A stretch of DNA of 46,388 bases from Amycolatopsis anabasis (GTDB taxonomy: Bacteria; Actinomycetota; Actinomycetes; Mycobacteriales; Pseudonocardiaceae), in contig NZ_VTHK01000058.1 of the NCBI RefSeq assembly GCF_009765355.1, positions 1 to 46,388 of the forward strand, in the 5' to 3' direction. Of the stretch, positions 25,495 through 34,556 are shown one piece after another; the first letter of the stretch is position 1, and each line of letters starts with the position of its first letter. A model generated the notes under the pieces. That model was not told where the DNA came from, ran no database searches, and worked only from the letters and a program-made list of their open reading frames with translations. The translations under genes were made by a program, and so were the position numbers.

Positions 25495-26436
25495 ATGACA
25501 CTGATTGCCCGGGACGTCGTGCTGCACGGGCACACCATCCGATTCTGGGAGTACGTCCCGGAACCCGCGGCCGCCGGGGCCGCGGAGCTGGACGCCGACG
25601 TGGTGGTGCTACTGCACGGCATCGCCGGCAGCGGGCGGACCTGGAAACCGGTCCTGGACGAACTGGAGCGCCGGAAGTTCCCCCGTCGCGTCCTGGTGCC
25701 CGATCTGCTCGGCCACGGCGAATCCGCCAAACCCCGCGGTGACTACGGGCTGGGCAGCTTCGCCAGCGGGATCCGCGATCTGCTGGCGCTGGAGGGCCAC
25801 TCGCACGCGACGCTCGTCGGCCACTCCCTCGGCGGCGGGGTCGCGATGCAGTTCGCCTACCAGTTCCCGGAGATGACCGGCCGGCTGGTGCTGGTGGACA
25901 GCGGCGGGCTCGGCCCGGAGGTCACCTTCGTGCTGCGCGCCACCGCGCTGCCCGGCACCAAACCGACGCTGGCCCTGCTGGTCAACCGGTTGACCCACGC
26001 GGCGGCCCGCGGGCTCGCGTCGATCGGCCGTGCCCTCGGCGGCCGCCTGTCCGCCGAGACCCGCGAACTGGGGTTCCACCTGTGGTCCCTGGCCGATCCG
26101 GGACGGCGGACCGCGTTCGTCAACACCGCACGCGGAGTCATCGACCTGCGCGGGCAGCGGGCCACCGCGCTCGACCGGCTGTACCTGGCGGAGAACGCGC
26201 CGACGCTCGTCGTCTGGGGTGCGAAGGACTGGATCATCCCGGTCCGGCACGCGCACCGGGCGGCCGAGCTGATGCCGGGCAGCCGGCTGGAGATCTTCGA
26301 AACGGCACGGCACTTCCCGCACGCGGCCGACCCCGCGCGGTTCGCCGACACGCTCACCACGTTCCTGGCCGAAACCAAACCGGCCCGGCTGAAGCTCGAG
26401 GAGGTCGCCGAACGCCTCCGCGCGGAAATCGCCTGA
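25495..26436 (+). CDS. Alpha/beta hydrolase
   Basis: A 313-residue alpha/beta hydrolase with LLHGIAGSGRTW (oxyanion loop), LVGHSLGGGVA (Ser111), a probable acid in VWGAKDWIIP and the catalytic His in ARHFPHAADP. A C-terminal helical tail (LKLEEVAERL) is extra. ATG at 25495 has ggaaagga upstream; the in-frame extension to 25396 lacks coding character. Its substrate is unknown; similarity to lipid or ester hydrolases is general. Confidence 0.85.
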   Translation: MTLIARDVVLHGHTIRFWEYVPEPAAAGAAELDADVVVLLHGIAGSGRTWKPVLDELERRKFPRRVLVPDLLGHGESAKPRGDYGLGSFASGIRDLLALEGHSHATLVGHSLGGGVAMQFAYQFPEMTGRLVLVDSGGLGPEVTFVLRATALPGTKPTLALLVNRLTHAAARGLASIGRALGGRLSAETRELGFHLWSLADPGRRTAFVNTARGVIDLRGQRATALDRLYLAENAPTLVVWGAKDWIIPVRHAHRAAELMPGSRLEIFETARHFPHAADPARFADTLTTFLAETKPARLKLEEVAERLRAEIA

Positions 26437-26469
26437 TCGTACGAATGCGATTGTCATGCCGAGACGAGT

Positions 26470-26496
26470 GGAAGTTCCGGAAAATATCACTTCCGG
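26470..26496. repeat. Inverted repeat before the PucR-like operon
   Basis: ccggaa (26477-26482) and ttccgg (26491-26496) form one hairpin, and ggaagt (26470-26475) with acttcc (26489-26494) an alternative one. It lies 20 bp upstream of the predicted -35 box and 34 bp past the hydrolase stop, so it could be a terminator of the hydrolase transcript or an operator. Confidence 0.4.
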
Positions 26497-26515
26497 TCGA
26501 CCGCGCGACTATCGG

Positions 26516-26545
26516 TTGACACCCCGCGCGACCCGAATTTACGTT
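26516..26545 (+). promoter_or_regulatory. Predicted sigma-70 promoter of the PucR-like pair
   Basis: A consensus ttgaca (26516-26521) is followed after 18 bp by tacgtt (26540-26545). The predicted start is about 60 bp before the first ATG. It is one of the best -35 matches in the window and suggests steady expression. Confidence 0.6.
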
Positions 26546-26613
26546 CCATAGAGCCGCAAATCTCGTTGGCTTCAATGCGGAAGATGCCGGTTTCGCGGCG
26601 GACAGAGGTAACC

Positions 26614-27942
26614 ATGATGGCCAGGCCGGACACGGTGAACGCGATCGATCCGAGAACGAGTGCACGACAGTTGTGTGAACTGGACATTCCCGATTTCCTG
26701 TGGTCACCGGGTGGCGCCTCGGCGGGGCGGAACTCCTCGCCGGAGGGACCGGCCGGAATCGGGCGGGCGAGCCGCCTGTGGTCCTCGCTGCCGCGCGAAC
26801 TCGCCGACCAGTTCCGGCCCTACGCCGACACCATGGCCCGGGCGATCGTCGAGGAGATCCAGCGGGTGGTGCCCGAATACGCCCAGCCGCTGGAGGGCCC
26901 GCTCGGCGAGGTGCTCGTGCACGGCACCGAGCAGGCGATCCTGCACTGCCTGGAGAACGTCGGCGATCCCACGGTGCCGCAAGAGAACTGGATGAGCATC
27001 TACCGCAACATCGGCAAACTGGAGTTCGGCGAGGGCCGCAGCCTCGACCAGTTGCAGACGGCCTACCGGGTGGGCGGCCGGGTCGCCTGGCGGCACATCG
27101 CCGAGGTCGGTCAGGCGCTCGGCGGCAGCGCGGACTCGCTGTGCGTGGCCGCCGAGGCGATTTTCGCCTACGTGGACGAGATTTCCGCGCTGTCCATCGA
27201 GGGGTACACGGCCGCGCAGGCCCAGGCGGCGGGCGCGATGGCCCGGCGGCGACGGCGGCTGCTCGAACTGATCCTCGCCGATCCGCCCGCTTCCCCGCAG
27301 GCGATCGCCAGCCTGGCCGCGGCCGCCCGGTGGAAGCGGCCGAACCAGGTCACCGCGGTGGCGCTGGCGTCGGGTTCCGAACAGGCCGAATGCCCGCAGC
27401 TGACCCTGGACAGCGAGGTGCTCGTCGACCTCGAGGGTCCCGCGCCCTGCCTGCTCACCGCCGATCCGGACCGGCACCTGGCGGATTTGCGGCCGCAGCT
27501 GAACGGCTGGCTCGCGGCCGTCGGCCCGAGCGTGAAACTCAGCGACGCGGCGGTCTCCCTGCGATGGGCGCGGCGGTCGCTGGCCCTGATGCGGCGCGGG
27601 GTCATCGCATGCGGACCGGTCGCCTACGCCACCGATCACCTGTCCACGCTGTGGCTGCTGACCGACGAGTTCCTGATCAAGGAACTGAGCGAGCGCAGCC
27701 TGGCGCCGTTCCGCGACCTCACCCCGAAACAGCGCGCGCGGCTCGGCGAAACGCTGCTGGTCTGGCTCCAGTCCCGGGGCAGCGCCCCGGAAATCGCCGA
27801 GAAGCTGAAGGTGCACCCGCAGACCGTGCGCTACCGGATGCACCGGCTGGAGGAATTGTTCGGCGATCGCCTGAACAACGCCGACGACCGGATGAACATG
27901 GAGATCGCCTTGCGCGCGCAGCGGCTCATGCGAACGGACTGA
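26614..27942 (+). CDS. PucR-like helix-turn-helix regulator, first of a tandem pair
   Basis: A regulator of 442 residues. The central region is helical, including ARAIVEEIQRVVPEYA, LQTAYRVGGRVAWRHI and an AIFAYVDEISALSIEGY motif seen in CdaR/PucR-type sensory regions. The C-terminal PucR helix-turn-helix contains EIAEKLKVHPQTVRYRMHRLEELFG (canonical YRMxRL). gacagagg lies before the paired ATGs. The 7-bp gap to the next gene indicates an operon. The effector is unknown. Confidence 0.85.
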   Translation: MMARPDTVNAIDPRTSARQLCELDIPDFLWSPGGASAGRNSSPEGPAGIGRASRLWSSLPRELADQFRPYADTMARAIVEEIQRVVPEYAQPLEGPLGEVLVHGTEQAILHCLENVGDPTVPQENWMSIYRNIGKLEFGEGRSLDQLQTAYRVGGRVAWRHIAEVGQALGGSADSLCVAAEAIFAYVDEISALSIEGYTAAQAQAAGAMARRRRRLLELILADPPASPQAIASLAAAARWKRPNQVTAVALASGSEQAECPQLTLDSEVLVDLEGPAPCLLTADPDRHLADLRPQLNGWLAAVGPSVKLSDAAVSLRWARRSLALMRRGVIACGPVAYATDHLSTLWLLTDEFLIKELSERSLAPFRDLTPKQRARLGETLLVWLQSRGSAPEIAEKLKVHPQTVRYRMHRLEELFGDRLNNADDRMNMEIALRAQRLMRTD

Positions 27943-27949
27943 GCCGGCG

Positions 27950-29191
27950 ATGAGCGTACGAGCGACCTTCGATTCGCTGCTGGCGCCCGCCGGTCCGGGC
28001 ACGGACGACGGCCGGCTGGTGCAGCTGTGGTCGTTGCTGCCGCGCGAACTGGCCGCGGTGCTGCGGCCGGGGGTCGCCGACGTCACCGACGAGATCCTGC
28101 GCGAGATCCGCGAGGCGATCCCCGAGTACGCGGCGCCCGATCCGGGTCCGTGCGGCGCCCGGGTCAGCGATGTCATCCAGCAGGCCGTTCTCCGGTTTCT
28201 CGACCGGTTGGAGGGCCGGGAATCCTCGCGCGACGAACGCGGGCAGATCTTCCGCGACCTGGGCCGCCGCGAGATGCGGCTGGGCCGGAGCGTGGACACC
28301 CTGCAGGCCGCGTACCGGGTGGGCGCGCGGGTCGCGTGGCGCCGGATGTCGGCGGTGGGCACCGCGGCCGGGGTGTCGGCGTCGACGCTGTGCCTGCTGG
28401 CCGAAGCGGTGTTCGCCTACATCGACGAACTTTCCGCGCTGTCGGTCCACGGGCACGCGACGGCGCAGGCGAGTGCCGCCGGGGCCCGCCAGCGGCGGCG
28501 GCGCGCGTTGATGTCGCTGCTGCTTTCGCATCCGCCCGCCCCGGCGCATTCGATCGCGGAACTGGCCGCCGCGGCGCAGTGGACGGCGCCGGAGCACGTG
28601 GTCGCGATCGCCCTCGAACCACTCGCGGATCTGCACGAGACCCCGGCGCCGCCGGTGGCCGACGACGTGCTGGTGGATCTGGAGGGCGACGCGCCCTGCC
28701 TGCTGCTCCCCGGCTCCGCGCGGCCGGTCGCCGCGTTACCCGGCTGGCGGGCGGCGGCGGGGCCGCGGGTGCCCCTCGCCGAGGCCGCGCGTTCGCTGCG
28801 GCGGGCCCGGCAGACCCTGCGCCTGGTGCGGACCGGGCTGCTGCCGGACACCCCGGTCACCCGGGCCGACGATCACCTCTTCGACCTCTGGCTCGCGGGC
28901 GCCCCGCTGCTGGTCGCCGAACTCGCGAAGCGCGTGCTCGCCCCGCTGGACAACCTCACCGGGAAACAGCGCGACCGCTTCGCCGACACCCTGCTCGCCT
29001 GGCTGGAGACCCGGGGCAACGTCCGGGAAGTCGCCGAACGGCTGTCGATCCACCCGCAGACCGTGCGCTCCCGGGCCCAGGAACTCGACGCGCTCTTCGG
29101 CGCGAGCCTCACCGATCCCGATCGCCGCTTCGAAATGGTCCTCGCCCTGCGCGCCACCCGCGCCCTCGCCCGCGCCGAAGATCCCGAATAG
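27950..29191 (+). CDS. PucR-like regulator, second of the tandem pair
   Basis: A 413-residue paralogue of the preceding gene that aligns over its whole length (LVQLWSLLPREL, LQAAYRVGARVAWRRM, AVFAYIDELSALSVHGH and a C-terminal helix-turn-helix). The recognition region reads IHPQTVRSRAQELDALFG, with SRAQEL where the paralogue has YRMHRL, so its DNA specificity probably differs. It ends 1 bp from the convergent PKS stop. Duplication followed by divergence is the simplest history; the two may form heteromers. Confidence 0.85.
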   Translation: MSVRATFDSLLAPAGPGTDDGRLVQLWSLLPRELAAVLRPGVADVTDEILREIREAIPEYAAPDPGPCGARVSDVIQQAVLRFLDRLEGRESSRDERGQIFRDLGRREMRLGRSVDTLQAAYRVGARVAWRRMSAVGTAAGVSASTLCLLAEAVFAYIDELSALSVHGHATAQASAAGARQRRRRALMSLLLSHPPAPAHSIAELAAAAQWTAPEHVVAIALEPLADLHETPAPPVADDVLVDLEGDAPCLLLPGSARPVAALPGWRAAAGPRVPLAEAARSLRRARQTLRLVRTGLLPDTPVTRADDHLFDLWLAGAPLLVAELAKRVLAPLDNLTGKQRDRFADTLLAWLETRGNVREVAERLSIHPQTVRSRAQELDALFGASLTDPDRRFEMVLALRATRALARAEDPE

Positions 29192-29192
29192 C

Positions 29193-32100
29193 TCAGCCCG
29201 GCAGGTCGCTGAAGAACGGGCGGGCCGGGAGGGCGCGTGCCGGATCGAGGCGGGCAACGCCGGTGGCGACCCGCCCGCTCGCCAGCACCGCCTCGAGCGC
29301 CTTGACTCCTTCGGCGGGCGTCAGCACGGCGTCGCCACCGGTTTCTCCCCACGGGCCCCAGTTGACGGTGGCCGCGGGCAGGCCGCGGCCCCGGCGCCAG
29401 CGCACGAGCGCGTCCAGCCAGGCGTTCGCGGTGGCGTGCGCGGTCTGCCCGCGGCCACCGAACATCGCCGCGGCGGACGAAAACGCCAGCCACCAGTCCA
29501 GCTCCAGTTCGACGGTGGCCTCGTGCAACCGCCATCCGCCGAGCACCTTCGGCCGCCAGACCCGTGCCAGTTCCCGGGTGCCGACGTCGATCGCCGGCCG
29601 GTCGCCGCGCACCCCCGCCGCGTGCACGACCCCGCGCACCGCGACCCCGTCCGCCCGGGCCACCTCGATCAGCCGTTCGGCGACACCGCGTTCGGCCACG
29701 TCCCCGCGCACCACCCGCACGTCGGCGCCCAGCGCGCGGATCGCGAACAACGCCGATCCGGCGTCCCTCTCCGGTGCCGATCGTCCACAAAGGACGATCC
29801 GCCGGGCCCCGTGCTCGGCCAGCCAGCGCGCGGTGGCCAGCCCGAGCCGGCCGAGCCCGCCGGAGATCACGTACGCCCCGTCGCGGACCACCGGCGCCGC
29901 GGCCGGGACCGGTTCCACCCGCGCCAGCCGCGCGACGAACCGGGCGCCCCGCCGCCACGCGACCTCGTCGTCGGGCAGCCCGGCGCACAGTTCGCGGACC
30001 AGAGCGTCCACACCGGACACTTCGTCCAGTTCGACCAGCGTGGCGTGCAACTCCGGGTGTTCGCACGCCAGGACGCGCACCAGTCCGCGCAGGAACGCGA
30101 GCCCGGGCGCACCCGCCTCCCCGGCGCGCACGACCGCGCCGGGCGCGGTGGCCAGGTAGAGCCGGGGCGGCACGCTCGCCGCCTCGACCAGCCGCCGCAC
30201 GAGATCGGTGATCGTGCACAGCAGGCGCCGCGCGAGGTCCGGCAGTTCGTACTCCAGCGCCGAGCCGATCAGCAGGACGACCCCGGCGCGCGGTTCGCCG
30301 AGCACCGCGGGCAGTTCGCCGAGTTCGTCGTGCGGCAGGGCGAACGCCCGGTCGCCGACCGCGGCCAGCGCGTGCGCGAACGAGACGGATCGGGCCAGGC
30401 TGTCCGGATCGCCGTCGGTCAGCAGCAGCCAGCTCCGGGCGCCCCGGGGCACGTCGGCCGGGGTCTCGGCCTGTTCCCAGCGGATCTCGAAGTTCGTGCC
30501 GGACCGGGGAACCGGCTCGACGGCCGTGCGCCGCCACGGCGGTGGCGGCAGTTCGAGCACCGGCGCGTCCGGATAGCGCAGGGCCAGCGCGCCGGGCTGG
30601 CCGCTGACGTGCAACTCGGCCAGGCTGACCAGGAAATCGTGCTGCCGCGCGGTGTCCCGGGTCGAGCTGGGCAGCGTGACCACGTCCGCGATCCCGGCCG
30701 CGGCGGCGACCTTTTCGACCACGTCGAGGGCGATCGGATGCGGCGAGACCTCGACGAAGGTCCGGTGCCCGTCGGCCAGGACCGCGGCGACCGCGTCGGT
30801 GAACCACCCGGTCGCCCGCGACTCGTCCGGCACCTCGCCGGCCAGGACGATCCGCAGCCCGTCCACGGGCTCCAGCGCGCCGGTCACGACCGCCGCGGTG
30901 ACCTCGCCCATCGCGTGCCCGACCACCGCGGCCGGTTCGACCCCGTGCGCGCGCCACAGTCCGGCGAGCGCGAGCTGCATGCCGAACAGGACCGGCCGGA
31001 CCAGCGCGGGATCGGCCGGCTCGTGGGCGTCGCGAAGCCGCTTGCGCAGGGAGAACCCCGCGGTGGCCAGGAAAAGCGGTTCGAGTTCCTCGACGGCCAG
31101 GCGGAAGTCCGGTTCCTCGGTGAGCAGGCATCGGCCCATCGCCGGCCACTGCGAACCGACTCCGGAGAACACGAACACCGGCCCCGCTCCTCCGCCCGCC
31201 CGGCCGGTCCGCGTGGCCGGGCCGGGCTCGCCGTTCGCCAGGGCGCGCAGCTTGCCGATCAGCTCCTTCCGGCCGGAAGCCACCACCGCGGCGCGGACCG
31301 GGAGCTGGTCGCGCCGCCGCACCAGCGCCGCGGCGAGTTCGCGCGGCGGCACCTCCCGGGCGGCCGGGGTGGCGAGCCAGCCGGCGAGGTCGGCCGCCCG
31401 GCGGCGCAACACGTCTTCGGTCCGCGCGGACAACGCGAACACGTGCCGGTGCGCGCCCCAGCGCGAGGTGCGAAGAGTGGGCGCAAGGGGCCGCGCCCAC
31501 TCTTCGAGGACCACATGCGCGTCCGTGCCGTCGGAACCGAACGCGGACACCCCCGCGCGGGCGGTGCCCGAGTACCGCGGCCAGTGCGCGGCGGCGGCCA
31601 CCACGCGCAGCCCGCAGCGGTCGAAGTCGAACCGCGGATCGGATTCGGTGAAGCGCGGGCTGGCCGGAATCCGCCGGTGCGCCAGGGCGAGCACGGTCTT
31701 GATCAGCCCGGCGATCCCGGCCGCGCATCCGAGGTGCCCCAGGTTGGTCCGCACCGAGCCGAGCAGCAACGGCCGCCGCCGGTCCCGGCCGCGCCCGAGG
31801 ACCTCGGCGAGCGCATACGCCTCGACCGGGTCACCGGCCCCGTGCGCCTCCACGTAGTCCACAGTGGACGGATGACAGTCGGCGGCGGCGCAGGCGTCGG
31901 CCAGCACCTGTTCCCGCGTTTCCGGATCGGGGGTGGTCATCCCGTTCGAGTTGATCGCCGAACCGCGCAGGAGCGCCAGGATCCGGTCGCCGTCCCGTCG
32001 CGCGCCGGCGAGCGGTTTGAGCAGCACGATCCCGCATCCCGCACCGCGCGACCCCGCCAGGTCGATTCCGCCCGCGATCGCGAGTTCGGTGTCTCCGGTC

Positions 32101-32774
32101 CGCAGGGCGTGGACGGCCTGGTGCACGGCGACCAGGGACGACGAGCACCCGGTGTCCACCACCAGGCCGGGGCCGAGCACGCCGAGCCGGTCGGAAAGCC
32201 GGTTGGCCAGCACCGAGTCCGCCGACGCCCCGACGAAGACACCGGTCCGGCCGCCGCGCAGCGAACCGGGCGGGATGCCGGCGTGTTCCAGGGCGGCCCA
32301 GGCGACTTCCAGCAGGATGCGTTCCCGGGGATCCATCGCGGCGGCCTCGTGGGCGGCGATCCCGAAGAACGCCGCGTCGAAACCCGTGACGTCGGGGAAA
32401 CCGGCGGCCTCCTCGCCCCGGTCGAGCAGGCGCCACAGCGCGGCCGGGGATTCGATGCCGCCCGGCAGGCGGCACCCGATCCCGACGACCGCCACCGGTT
32501 CGCCCGGCTCCACCGGCGAGACGCGCCCGGCCTCCCCGGCGAGCGCGGCGGCCAGCGACTCGATCGTCGGGTGCTCCCAGAGCAGCCCGACCGGCAGCGC
32601 GCGGCCCGCGGATTCCCCGGCTTCGATCGCGACCACCACCGCGTCCCGGGAGGACATCCCGAGTTCGCGGATCGGCACGTCCGGCGCGATGTGTTCGGGC
32701 GCCAGCCCGGTGAGTTCGGCGATCCGGGCGGTGAGGCGGCGCCGTAGCCGCGCCGCTTCGTCGGACTCGCTCAT
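29193..32774 (-). CDS. Pks13-like polyketide synthase with eroded KS-AT-KR domains
   Basis: An intact 1193-residue frame. Order: N-terminal carrier protein (about 10-80; ELGMSSRDAV with Ser41/42, and HPTIESLA as in Pks13), ketosynthase (92-425; Cys210 in DTGCSSS, His311, His347), acyltransferase remnant (530-690), and a C-terminal ketoreductase-type didomain (750-1150). The KS lost several loops: EAHGA runs straight into GDPVEA, and the usual KTN is RTN. The acyltransferase serine is Ala621 (GHAMGE), and only 55 residues separate it from EVSPHP instead of about 190. The ketoreductase Tyr is His1113 (QTAHATAN), although GGLGRLG, Ser1099/1100, Lys1076 and Asn1117 remain. No C-terminal ACP or thioesterase is present. 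The ATG overlaps the acyl-AMP ligase stop by 4 nt. It may condense or merely carry a ligase-loaded acyl chain; extender supply would have to come from elsewhere. Confidence 0.88.
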   Translation of the reverse strand: MSESDEAARLRRRLTARIAELTGLAPEHIAPDVPIRELGMSSRDAVVVAIEAGESAGRALPVGLLWEHPTIESLAAALAGEAGRVSPVEPGEPVAVVGIGCRLPGGIESPAALWRLLDRGEEAAGFPDVTGFDAAFFGIAAHEAAAMDPRERILLEVAWAALEHAGIPPGSLRGGRTGVFVGASADSVLANRLSDRLGVLGPGLVVDTGCSSSLVAVHQAVHALRTGDTELAIAGGIDLAGSRGAGCGIVLLKPLAGARRDGDRILALLRGSAINSNGMTTPDPETREQVLADACAAADCHPSTVDYVEAHGAGDPVEAYALAEVLGRGRDRRRPLLLGSVRTNLGHLGCAAGIAGLIKTVLALAHRRIPASPRFTESDPRFDFDRCGLRVVAAAAHWPRYSGTARAGVSAFGSDGTDAHVVLEEWARPLAPTLRTSRWGAHRHVFALSARTEDVLRRRAADLAGWLATPAAREVPPRELAAALVRRRDQLPVRAAVVASGRKELIGKLRALANGEPGPATRTGRAGGGAGPVFVFSGVGSQWPAMGRCLLTEEPDFRLAVEELEPLFLATAGFSLRKRLRDAHEPADPALVRPVLFGMQLALAGLWRAHGVEPAAVVGHAMGEVTAAVVTGALEPVDGLRIVLAGEVPDESRATGWFTDAVAAVLADGHRTFVEVSPHPIALDVVEKVAAAAGIADVVTLPSSTRDTARQHDFLVSLAELHVSGQPGALALRYPDAPVLELPPPPWRRTAVEPVPRSGTNFEIRWEQAETPADVPRGARSWLLLTDGDPDSLARSVSFAHALAAVGDRAFALPHDELGELPAVLGEPRAGVVLLIGSALEYELPDLARRLLCTITDLVRRLVEAASVPPRLYLATAPGAVVRAGEAGAPGLAFLRGLVRVLACEHPELHATLVELDEVSGVDALVRELCAGLPDDEVAWRRGARFVARLARVEPVPAAAPVVRDGAYVISGGLGRLGLATARWLAEHGARRIVLCGRSAPERDAGSALFAIRALGADVRVVRGDVAERGVAERLIEVARADGVAVRGVVHAAGVRGDRPAIDVGTRELARVWRPKVLGGWRLHEATVELELDWWLAFSSAAAMFGGRGQTAHATANAWLDALVRWRRGRGLPAATVNWGPWGETGGDAVLTPAEGVKALEAVLASGRVATGVARLDPARALPARPFFSDLPG

Positions 32775-34552
32775 CCGGGAACGCCGGGGAGGAAAGCGCC
32801 CGCGGCGTAGCGTTCCCGGCACTCGGCGCGGGCCACCTTGCCGCTGGTCGTCCGGGGCACCCCGCCGGGCGGCAGCAGGAGCACGTCGAGCAGGGCGAGC
32901 CCGTGTTCGGCGGAAACCGCCTGCCGCACGGCGAGTTCGGCCTCGGTGCGATCGGCGGCCGCGGTGCCCGCCCAGCCCGCGAGTTCGGCCACGACGACCG
33001 CCTTCTCCCCGTCCTCGGCGGGCACCGCGAAGCAGGCCACCACATGCGGTTTGATCGCCGAATGCGCCCGCTCGACGGTCGCCTCGACATCCTGCGGGTA
33101 GTGGTTGCGTCCGTCCACGATGACCAGATCCTTGATCCGGCCGGTCACGTACAACTCGCTGTCGGCGAGCACACCGAGATCGCCGGTGCGCAGCCACCAG
33201 CGCGGTTCGCTTTCCTCGTCGGCGTTCTCGATCAGGGCGCAGAAGGTGTCCGCGGACAGGCCCGGCCGCCGCCAGTAGCCGCGCCCGACATTGGGGCCGC
33301 TGACCCAGATCTCCCCCACCCGCCCGGATTCGAGCTCCCGCCGCGTCTCCGGGTCGACGACTCGCACGTGCTGCCCCACCGGGAAACCGCAGGACACCAG
33401 CGTGGTGGTGCTCGCCTCGCCGGGCGGCGCCGGGACCGCCTCGCCCAGGGCGAGCTGCGCCCGGTAGAAGGTGGCCTTCCGCGGCGCGACCCCGGACGGG
33501 GAAGCCGAAACGAACACGGTGGCCTCGGCGAGCCCGTATGAGGACCGGTGGCTCTGCGGTTTCAGGCCGCAGTCGGCGAACGCCCGCTGGAACCGGTGCA
33601 CGGTCGTGGGCCGGACCGGTTCGCCGCCGTTGATCAGCGCGGTGACCTGGTCCAGTTTCAGCAACGCCTTCTCCCGGTTGCCGACGCGTGCCGCGCACAG
33701 CCCGTAGGCGAAACTCGGGGCGGCGCTGATCGCCCCGGGATGGGCCGACAGCGCCCGCAGCCAGCGCACCGGTTGCTCCAGGAACGCCAGCGGATCCATG
33801 AGCACCACCGGGATCCCGATCGTGACCGGCGCGGCGATCGCCAGCACCAGGCCCATGTCGTGGAACAGCGGCAGCCAGCTCACCGCGACCGACCGGTCCG
33901 GCGCGGCCCCGTAGGCGTACGCGGCCTGCCGGGCGTTGGCCAGCACGTTCGCGTGCGTGACCATCACACCGGCCGGGGACCGCGTCGAACCGGAGGTGTA
34001 CTGCAGGTAGGCCAGATCCTCCGGGCCGCACGGCGGCGGGACGAAACCGGTGCCCGCCTCGTTCGGCACGGCGTCGACCGCCACCACCTGCCGCACGCGC
34101 GGCTGGCGACCGGAGAGGAAGGTCCGGACGTGCATCAGGACGTCCCGGGTGGTCAGCACGACGCTCGGCACGGCGTCGGCGATCAGGGACGCGATGCCTT
34201 CGGCCCGGCCGAAGGCTCCCGGTACGAAGAGCGGGACGGCGACCAGCCCGGCGCGCAGCGCGGCGAGGAACGCGACGATGTAGTCGACGTTCTGCCGGGC
34301 GAGGATCGCCGCGCGCTCGCCGGGCTGGGTGGTCCGGCTCAGCCACGCGGCGACCGCGGTGACCCGGGCGTCGAGTTCGCGCCAGGTCAGCGTGTTCGCG
34401 ACGCCTTCGGGGTTGAACCGGTAGTCCAGATGCGTGACCGCGATCTGGTCGCCGCGGATCCGGGCCCACTCCGTGAGCAACCCGGACAGGTTCCGCGCGC
34501 CCTCGGCCTCCGCCCGGTGAGCCGAGGTGCCCTCGGAACTCGCCAGCATCAT
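32771..34552 (-). CDS. Fatty acyl-AMP ligase, FadD32-like
   Basis: A 593-residue member of the acyl-AMP ligase family, which activates a fatty acid with ATP and transfers it to a carrier protein. Motifs are YLQYTSGSTRSPAGVMVTH (P-loop, residues 182-200), WLPLFHDMGL, SYGLAEATVF and GRIKDLVIVDGRNHYPQD; the last matches FadD32-type ligases closely. The partner carrier is very likely the N-terminal domain of the overlapping PKS. Paired ATGs lie at 34552 and 34549, with the upstream lipase stop 4 nt away. No defect is visible. Confidence 0.92.
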   Translation of the reverse strand: MMLASSEGTSAHRAEAEGARNLSGLLTEWARIRGDQIAVTHLDYRFNPEGVANTLTWRELDARVTAVAAWLSRTTQPGERAAILARQNVDYIVAFLAALRAGLVAVPLFVPGAFGRAEGIASLIADAVPSVVLTTRDVLMHVRTFLSGRQPRVRQVVAVDAVPNEAGTGFVPPPCGPEDLAYLQYTSGSTRSPAGVMVTHANVLANARQAAYAYGAAPDRSVAVSWLPLFHDMGLVLAIAAPVTIGIPVVLMDPLAFLEQPVRWLRALSAHPGAISAAPSFAYGLCAARVGNREKALLKLDQVTALINGGEPVRPTTVHRFQRAFADCGLKPQSHRSSYGLAEATVFVSASPSGVAPRKATFYRAQLALGEAVPAPPGEASTTTLVSCGFPVGQHVRVVDPETRRELESGRVGEIWVSGPNVGRGYWRRPGLSADTFCALIENADEESEPRWWLRTGDLGVLADSELYVTGRIKDLVIVDGRNHYPQDVEATVERAHSAIKPHVVACFAVPAEDGEKAVVVAELAGWAGTAAADRTEAELAVRQAVSAEHGLALLDVLLLPPGGVPRTTSGKVARAECRERYAAGAFLPGVPG

Positions 34553-34556
34553 CGGC

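Noticed and set aside
29193..32774. PKS as an obvious pseudogene
   Set aside because: There is no frameshift or internal stop and codon bias is normal throughout; catalytic losses are reported as findings rather than a pseudogene call.
29193..34469. A single giant ligase-PKS fusion protein
   Set aside because: The long frame continues past the PKS start only as an out-of-frame shadow of the ligase gene; the ATGA junction at 32771-32774 shows two separate genes.
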